DNA of 64,000 nucleotides from Bolinopsis microptera (lineage: Eukaryota > Ctenophora > Tentaculata > Lobata > Bolinopsidae), in the NCBI RefSeq assembly GCF_026151205.1, contig NC_087081.1, forward strand, positions 17,027,058-17,091,057. The letters are read 5' to 3'. The notes beneath the pieces were generated by a model. It was not told where the DNA came from and searched no databases. It was given only the letters and a program-made list of their open reading frames with translations. Made by a program: the position numbers and the translations under genes. Each line of letters starts with the position of its first letter. Position 1 is the first letter of the stretch. Of this stretch, positions 52,291-61,200 are shown piece after piece.

Positions 52291-55200
52291 AGTAACCTTG
52301 GTCTTGTCTATTTCTCTGTATTTCCTTCACAGTCTTGTCAATATCTGGCAACTGCGAACTCTCCGTCTCAATCAGCCCGATGTACTCGACCTGGAAAAAG
52401 TATTTTTATACGAAGCAAAATGTCCCTGTGCGTGCCGGCGTTAATGGATTAACAAAGGAAAAGTGAAAGTTTAACCCGTGCCTACGGCCGGGACTTCACT
52501 ATCGCACTGCAGTATCGCGGTTGAAAATGAAATGCAAAAGTATAAACCCGCCTATTAGTATTATACAGGGTGGGCCAAAAGTCACTTGACATACGTTGGC
52601 CTTAATAGCTCAGTCACTGAGTGACCAATTGAAATAATTCTTAATCTGGTACGACTTATTACCACCACTGGTTCGAGAAATTTGTCAAATCGAAAAATAT
52701 TCGAGTTCATTTGTTTCAAATGAACTCGAATAATAGCAAATCTGTTATGAGGGGAGAGAGAAAGAGAGCGACAGTGGGAGAGTACACACACACCCACCCA
52801 CTCAACCACCAACCCACCCACTCACCCACCCACCCACCCACACATCGACGGATGTTACTCGTCTAAATTTCTTCGAAGTAGCGCGCGCCGCTTTCTTCTC
52901 GAAATGTTGTTCTTCTCGAAATGTTGCCGGATGGCAAGTGCTACGAAATAGCGCGCGCCGGGCCAGATCATTAACAATGGTCAAACCCACACACAAAAAT
53001 CTTGAGAATATTAGTATTGATGATACTAATTATTGAGATTATAATGTAAACAATAAAGTAAAATACCCTCGTATAATTTACATACTTTGTATGTCAGGAC
53101 GATCTCTACTCCAAGTATACACTAATGACTGATCACTGCGTTTAGCCTGATTTAAGGATGTGTAATGTAGGTACTCACAAGGCTCGAGCCTACTATTATA
53201 CTATACTAGTGTACTTACAGCTTGTGTAACTCTTGTGTGTTATTTATCCAGGTAACCTGTATTACTCGTTACCTAGTTAGTATACATATTACATAGCCCA
53301 CTGTCTTTCTCTACACCAGTTGTTGTTGGTTGATCCTAACCGGATTGGCATTAACGCTTTAAAATTACATATAAGGATATTAACAGTGAATAATTATATG
53401 AAAAAATTGTCCAGTGCTGCACGCCGCCGTTTTTTTTCAAAACGGCGGCGGCGTGGTTAAAATCGGCGGCGGCGGCGTAATCGGCGTGAGGTCACGCGTA
53501 TAAACAGGTTCACGCCGTTTGAAAACGGCGGCGGCGTGGCCGGGAAATCATCAGCGGCGGCGGCGGCGTTCGGCGGCGGCGTGCAGCACTGAAATTGTCA
53601 AAGATAGTTGCAAAAACAGTTTTGTCCGACACTTCCCATGGCAGTAGATATAGATATGATATGATGAGGTCTCACCAAACATAATCTCATTTCTTACTCA
53701 CATACTTGGCTGAAGAATCATGATAAAAATAATGCGAGGGGGTGTTTTGTATACATGGGAATGGTCTGATTGCAGTTCTCTTTCTCTTTTTATCAGTGCA
53801 ACTGCAAAAGATTTTATTTCAGTTTTTTTATTTTTTATTTTCACAGTTTCCGAACTGAGTCTACTGTAGTCTGATCAGTTCCTTTTTGTTTGAAATCTGG
53901 TCTGACTTAAACTTGTACATCTCAGCCACCGCTGTTGTTCTGGAACATTGTTAGAAACATCTGACGTTGGTTAGCTAGTACTTCCTTATTAAGCAGCTGA
54001 TGAGATACTACTAATACTAGTGAATTCACTTCCTCATACAGAGACCCCACATAAAGCTACAGACTACAAGTTACAGGCTACAGCCGTCTCGCACAAAGCT
54101 GATAACAAGAACTAATAAAACGTTGCGTAACGGAAAATGTTAACTCGGGTATACTTTCCTCTATACTCTTCAGTTAAAAGTTATTAATCTATTAAGAGAA
54201 TTAGTTTTACTTTCCTCTATACTCTTCAGTTAAAAGTTATTAATCTATTAAGAGGTTATACTTTCCTCTATACTCTTCAGTTAAAAGTTATTAATCTATT
54301 AAGAGAATTAGTTTTGCTACAACAAACGAGAGGCAGGTCTTTCCCGCAAGTTGGGATGGCCTGAGGTGCTTATCTCCTTTTCAGTAACCCTGTGCCGAGG
54401 CACTATACTAGCTGTAGGGGGGTTAGTCCTACGAGCCAGAGGGTGTGTATCACCAGCCGAAGCTGTACCAAATCACAGCTTGGTAACTGGCCGACTTGCA
54501 ACCAACCGGATTTGAACCCGGGCCTTCTGCTTGGGAGGCGATCGTGTTTCTAGTACAGCTTAATAGTTAATACTTATTCTAATATATTTATTTACCGCCC
54601 ACCAAAAGGAATGTTAATATTACTTCCTACATGTGCTTGAGACTACTACAACTTAGTATTAACACTAGAATGGAGACTACTAGTTCCTAGTATTTTGTAA
54701 CTAGTGGCTACACCTTAGTATTAACACAGCAAGGTCCCAGATTTGTTTGTTCTCAACCCGTCACAATATTCCCCATGTCTCGATCGTGTGTACACACTAG
54801 TATTAAGGTATTACACTACGAATAACACCGCTTATGCAATACTTCTCAATTAATTTGTTTTCAGTCTTTGTTTTTTAATGTATTTATTTCTGATCCGTCG
54901 TTAGTTTAGAAAGTCTTGAGACTGTCTTTCTTAAGGTATAATTGCTTTCAGGTACATCAGTAACCCTGTATAGTGTATAGTACAGTATAGTATGTTGGTA
55001 TGTAGATCAAGTAATACTCCTCTCTCTCTATCTATTATCTCAAGTAATTATCATTTTCAAAAGCTCATTGTACTCCCAATCGAAGATAGCACATTTGAAT
55101 TGTTTTTTAATTTAAATATAAAATGCTGAATAAATTTACTTCTCACTAATTTAGTACAAATCAGCACAAGTCAGCCCGCTATAGTTACTAAAGTTACAAG

Positions 55201-58200
55201 CTGATAGATTACTGTTAATAGTAGCAGTGTGTAAGTGTTACTGTACGTGAGATAACATACAGCTGCACAGTTCACATACCACTGCGCATACCATAACACA
55301 TACCAGATTACTACACATCACACACAATACCATACTCAATAGTCAATAATATCATCATCTTTAACCTTCAGTCGGAACTATGTGCTATTAATTAGTCCCT
55401 AATTATCATAATTGCTAATTAATCGTTAATTATCACTCACGTTGTTCAATAATACTCGCGGTATAATCATTGCTTTATTAAATTGTCTAATAAAGCATTC
55501 ATTCTGGTATCAGCTTAATAATGTTATGTTTAATGCTTAATCATGTTAATACTCCCTGAACTGTAGTTTCCCTTTTTCTGACATGACAGTTTAATAAGAT
55601 TTACCTTTTAATAACTTAATTAGATTTACCTTTAATAGTTGGACAGTATCCAGACAGCCAATAGTTGCTACCATTTTATCATCATATGGAAATACTCTCA
55701 AATAACAGAGCCAACAGAGCTAACTCACTAGCCATGACACATGATAATAAGGATGTGATATAGTTACTCAGTTAATCGTTATAAGATCGTAGTGACATGA
55801 AATGAACATCTACTCATGGGCACATTTCATCTTTTCAAGACTTAATAAACAGTATTATTAGTGCTTACAGTTTAGTGCTTACAGTTTAGTGCTTACAGTT
55901 TAGTGCTTACAGTTTAGTGCTTACAGTTTAGTTCTTCTTGAACATAATATCTTGTCTCACGTAGTTTTGATTCGACACTTTTGGTAAATACGTCTTGTTA
56001 GTTGTTATCTGTTTCTACTTTTATTATCTATTATTTACTGAAATTAGCTTTGATAAATGATAATAGCTATAAAAACATTCGCAATATGTTTATTCAACCA
56101 ATCGACTTACTTACTGCCAGATAAGATTTTAAATGCACAGCCTCGACAGTGCATTGTTTAAACTTTTACGATTTATCTGCTAACTAGTTGTACTACGAGC
56201 AGTTATTTGTCTCCTATAAATACAGATACCTAATCATGGGAACGCAGTAAACGAGGTCACGTGGTCATTAGTCACGTGTTACCAGCTAGTCACTTGGTAC
56301 CACCATGCTCCCAACAGAGAGCTCCTTCTCCCCCGGTATAAGAGGGTACGAGGTGGCAGCCCTGGTGATCTGCCTCTTAATTGTAGCTGCTATATTCATG
56401 TGTTACTTCACCTGGACATTCAGATACAAAATTGTTCTCAGAACGGTAAATAGTTAACTTGGAGAGTTTCTCTTTCTCTTTCTCTTTCTCTTTCTCTTTC
56501 ACAATCAGTAAACGTGGAGAGAAGGGGGGCCGGGGGGTCGGGGGGGGGGGGGGGGGGGCCGGGGTGGGGGTAAATAGTAAACGTGGAGAGGATTGAGTAG
56601 TTACAACCGAATATATTGAGTCACTATTAGTTCAATTAATAATAAACTTACACCATCCCGTTTAATCTCCTTTCCACTTCAGACAATAAAAGAGACGACA
56701 GTAGTACAGAACTTAGTGGCACTAACCCTCCAAGAAGCAGTAGGAGATCAGTATTACAACAGTACTAACGGCCCCCTCAGGAAGGGGCCTCGTCCCCGTA
56801 ACTCAGCCAGTCAGACTATTACAGACCCGCCCCTTACTAACGGGGACTCAGACAAGAAACAGTCAGACTGGGAGCCAGATCAGAACAGAGGGGCAAACAA
56901 GGGGGATTTAGTGGATAGAGTTTCACTAAGCTCAGCACCTAAGCGTTAGTTTCACTAAGCTCACCACCTTAACTTTAGTTTTACTAAGCTCACCATCTAA
57001 ACATTAGTTTCACTAAGCTCACCACCTAAACGTTAGTTTCACTAAGCTCACCATCTAAACATTAGTTTCACTAAGCTCACCACCTAAACGTTAGTTTCAC
57101 TAAGCTCAGCACCTAAACGTTAGTTTCACTAAGCTCACCATCTAAACATTAGTTTCATTAAGCTCACCGCCTAAACGTTAGTTTCACTAAGCTCAGCACC
57201 TAAACGTTAGTTTCATTAAGCTCACCACCTAAACGTTAGTTTCACTAAGCTCAGCACCTAAACGTTAGTTTCACTAAGCTCAGCACCTAAACGTTAGTTT
57301 CACTAAGCTCAGCAACTAAACGTTAGTTTCACTAAGCTCAGCACCTAAACGTTAGTTTCACTAAGCTCACCACCTAAACGTTAGTTTCATTAAGCTCAGC
57401 AACTAAACGTTAGTTTCACTAAGCTCAGCACCTAAACGTTAGTTTCACTAAGCTCACCACCTAAACGTTAGTTTCACTAAGCTCACCACCTAAACGTTAG
57501 TTTCACTAAGCTCACCACCTAAACGTTAGTTTCACTAAGCTCACCACCTAAACTTTATTTTCACTAAGCTTACCACCTAAACGTTAGTTTCACTAAGCTT
57601 ACCACCTAAACGTTAGTTTCACTAAGCTCAGCACCTAAACGTTAGTTTCATTAAGCTCAGCAACTAAACGTTAGTTTCACTAAGCTCAGCACCTAAACGT
57701 TAGTTTCACTAAGCTCACCACCTAAACGTTAGTTTCATTAAGCTCAGCAACTAAACGTTAGTTTCACTAAGCTCAGCACCTAAACTTTAGTTTCATTAAG
57801 CTTACCACCTAAACGTTAGTTTCATTAAGCTCACCACCTAAACATTAGTTTCATTAAGCTCACCACCTTAACGTTAGTTTATTAAGCTCACCACCTAAAC
57901 TTTAGTTTCACTAAGCTCACCACCTAAACGTTAGTTTCACTAAGCTCACCACCTAAACGTTAGTTTCACTAAGCTCACCACCTAAACGTTAGTTTCACTA
58001 AGCTCAGCACCTAAACTTTATTTTCACTAAGCTTACCACCTAAACGTTAGTTTCACTAAGCTTACCACCTAAACATTAGTTTCATTAAGCTCACCACCTA
58101 AACGTTAGTTTCACTAAGCTCAGCACCTAAACGTTAGTTTCACTAAGCTCACCACCTAAACGTTAGTTTCACTAAGCTCAGCACCTAAACGTTAGTTTCA

Positions 58201-61200
58201 CTAAGCTCACCACCTAAACGTTAGTTTCACTAAGCTCACCACCTAAACGTTAGTTTCACTAAGCTTACCACCTAAAATTTAGTTTCATTAAGCTCACCAC
58301 CTAAACGTTAGTTTCATTAAGCTTACCACCTAAACGTTAGTTTCATTAAGCTCACCACCTAAACTTTAGTTTCACTAAGCTCACCACCTAAACGTTAGTT
58401 TCACTAAGCTCACCAGTTGGAAACAGTTCACACTCACAGTCTCACATGGGGCCCTCTTAATTAGAGTAAACCAAAACAATTGCTTATTCTTCTATCAATG
58501 CTATTATATCCTTAGTACTAGTAGTACATCCTATAACTGTAATTTTACTCGACAGGTACCTGCACACATCACAAACAGAGACGTCGCTCTAACATGGTCA
58601 AATCAGCGGTGAAACTCAGCTCCGGACAAACCATCCCTCGTAGAGTCGACCACAACAAACTCAGTGTTATACACGACCCCCACCCACTTGGAGACAGTAG
58701 AAAGGGGCGAGTAGAGGACAGGGGAGTAGATGACAGGGGAGTAGAGGACAGGGGAGTAGAGGACAGGGGAGTAGAGGACAGGGGAGTAGAGGACAGGGGA
58801 GTAGAGGACAGGGGAGTAGAGGACAGGGGAGCAGAGGACAGAGGAGTAGAGGACAGGGGAGTAGAGAACAGGGGAGTAGAGGACAGGGGAGTGTACGAGG
58901 TGGAGATGCTACCAGGCGATACTGAGGATCATTACCAGAAACTTATCAGTAAAAAAGAGGAGGAGAGCGAAAGTATTGCGGAGGTTAGTACTATATCAGA
59001 GGTAGTTGTGACGTTAGGAAGTTAGCACTATAGTATTAATTGTGAGATAAAACAGAAACAGAAACAGAAACAGAAACAGAAACAGAAACAGAAAGTATTG
59101 CGGAGGTTAGTACTATATCAGAGGTAGTTGTGACGTTAGGAAGTTAATACTATAGTATTAATTGTGAGATAAAACAGAAACTTAACTTATTAACGGGATC
59201 GTTCTTACTGTATTGAATTAACCTATCTGACAAAATATTTTTAATCAGAAATTGTATTTTTAAAAGATATCATATTATCGAAATTTGGATATGTTAAAAT
59301 CTTGTGAAATGGTTTCAATAATTCGACCTATTTCGAAGACATTTGAAAGCAGAGATTTACAAGGTTTGTTGTCAGGTTAGCTGTAAAAGAAGTTTTTGAA
59401 ACTAACTATCAGCAAATTTAATAAAACTGTTCAATTTATATAGTTTTATTTATATATCTGTTCTTATATTTTTGAATTTATTATCGAGTGTATTATTGAA
59501 GCCGAGAAAATGCCACGTATGGTTTGGTTGCGCTGGTTCATTTAGCAAAGTCCGAAAATCATAAAAATACACGATCATGGCCTCTTATCTGTATAGTATA
59601 TAAATATAGTACTGTGTACGAACGCATACTGTATTTCATGACAAGAGAAATGTGCGCGCGCCGATAAACCATGAGGCTGCGCGAAGAACACTACAAAACT
59701 AACTGAAAACGAGCGATAGCTATCATCTGGCGCGTGCTCATATCATGGGCTGCCTGAAAATTGTATCGTTACTAATAAATCCTGCCGGAAACAACACTTT
59801 TTTGGAGCTGTGGTCTTAAAAACCATTTTTAACAACCAACTGTAAAATAATGACTCACATGGTAAATCTCTCTACATTTGATAGGCGTACTTTTCCGGCG
59901 CTGACGGAGTTTAGCATAGTCCGGCTCTGAGCCCCGCTTCTTATCTTCAGAAGATCTCCTGAACTTATCGTCCGGAACCTGGTAATGTTCATTTAGATAT
60001 TTTATTATTATTATATACAGGGTGTTACTTCTGGGCCACCCTGTATATTACTCTTTTATTTTCAACTCTTTTATTTAATTATATTTAGCAATCTGGGAGA
60101 ATCACCCTATCAAACTACCTTCTCAAATCTGAGAACAGAGAACATATTTATTCCTTATACCTTCCTTAGAATCACCCTATTTTAAAAGGAGTCCCCTGAT
60201 TAGAGGGGGAGGGGGTATGTCCCCTAATTAGAGGAGGAGGGGGTATGTCCTCTAATTAGAGGGGGAGGGGTATGTCCCCTAATTAGAGGGGGAGGGGGTA
60301 TGTCCCCTAATTAGAGGGGGAGGGGTATGTCCCCTAATTAGAGGGGGAGGGAGTATGTCCCCTAATTAGAGGGGGAGGGGTGACATGTCCCCTAATTAGA
60401 GGGGGAGGGGTGACATGTCCTCTAATTAGAGGGGGAGGGAGTATGTTCCCTAATTAGAGGGGAGGGGGTATGTCCCCTAATTAGAGAGGGAGGGGGTATG
60501 TCCTCTAATTAGAGGGGGAGGGGTATGTCCCCTAATTAGAGGGGGAGGGAGTATGTCCCCTAATTAGAGGGGGAGGGGGTATGTCCCCTAATTAGAGGGG
60601 GAGGGGGTATGTCCCCGCATTAGAGGGGGGAGTATGTCCCCTCATTAGAGGGGAGGGAGTATGTTCCCTAATTAGAGGGGGAGGGGGTATGTCCCCTAAT
60701 TAGAGGGGGAGGGGGTATGTCCCCTAATTAGAGGGGGAGGGGGTATGTCCCCTAATTAGAGGGGGAGGGAGTATGTCCCCTAATTAGAGGGGGAGGGGGT
60801 ATGTCCCCTAATTAGAGGGGGAGGGAGTATGTCCTCTAATTAGAGGGGGAGGGGTATGTCCCCTAATTAGAGGGGGAAGGAGTATCTCCCCTAATTAGAG
60901 GGGGAGGGGGTATGTCCCCTAATTAGAGGGGGAGGGAGTATGTCCCCTAATTAGAGGGGGAGGGGGTATGTCCCCTAATTAGAGGGGAAGGGGTATGTCC
61001 CCTAATTAGAGGGGGAGGGAGTATGTCCTCTAATTAGAGGGGGAGGGAGTATGTCCCCTAATTAGAGAGGGAGGGAGTATGTCCTCTAATTAGAGGGGGA
61101 GGGGGTATGTCCCCTAATTAGAGGGGGAGGGAGTATGTCCTCTAATTAGAGGAGGAGGGGGTATGTCCCCTAATTAGAGGGGGAGGGAGTATGTCCTCTA

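Larger units (their letters stand above)
52612..56304. other. long intron stretch with small elements only
   Basis: Between e5 and the nested membrane-protein gene. It holds CACCC and GA-type low complexity (52740-52850), the hAT MITE, a SINE, a triple repeat (54140-54310) and a 14-bp repeat (55858-55932). No further exon could be supported. Confidence 0.5.

Noticed and set aside
54500-54560. Possible tRNA gene
   Set aside because: Only the T-arm/B box is convincing; no complete cloverleaf or acceptor stem, so SINE is preferred.
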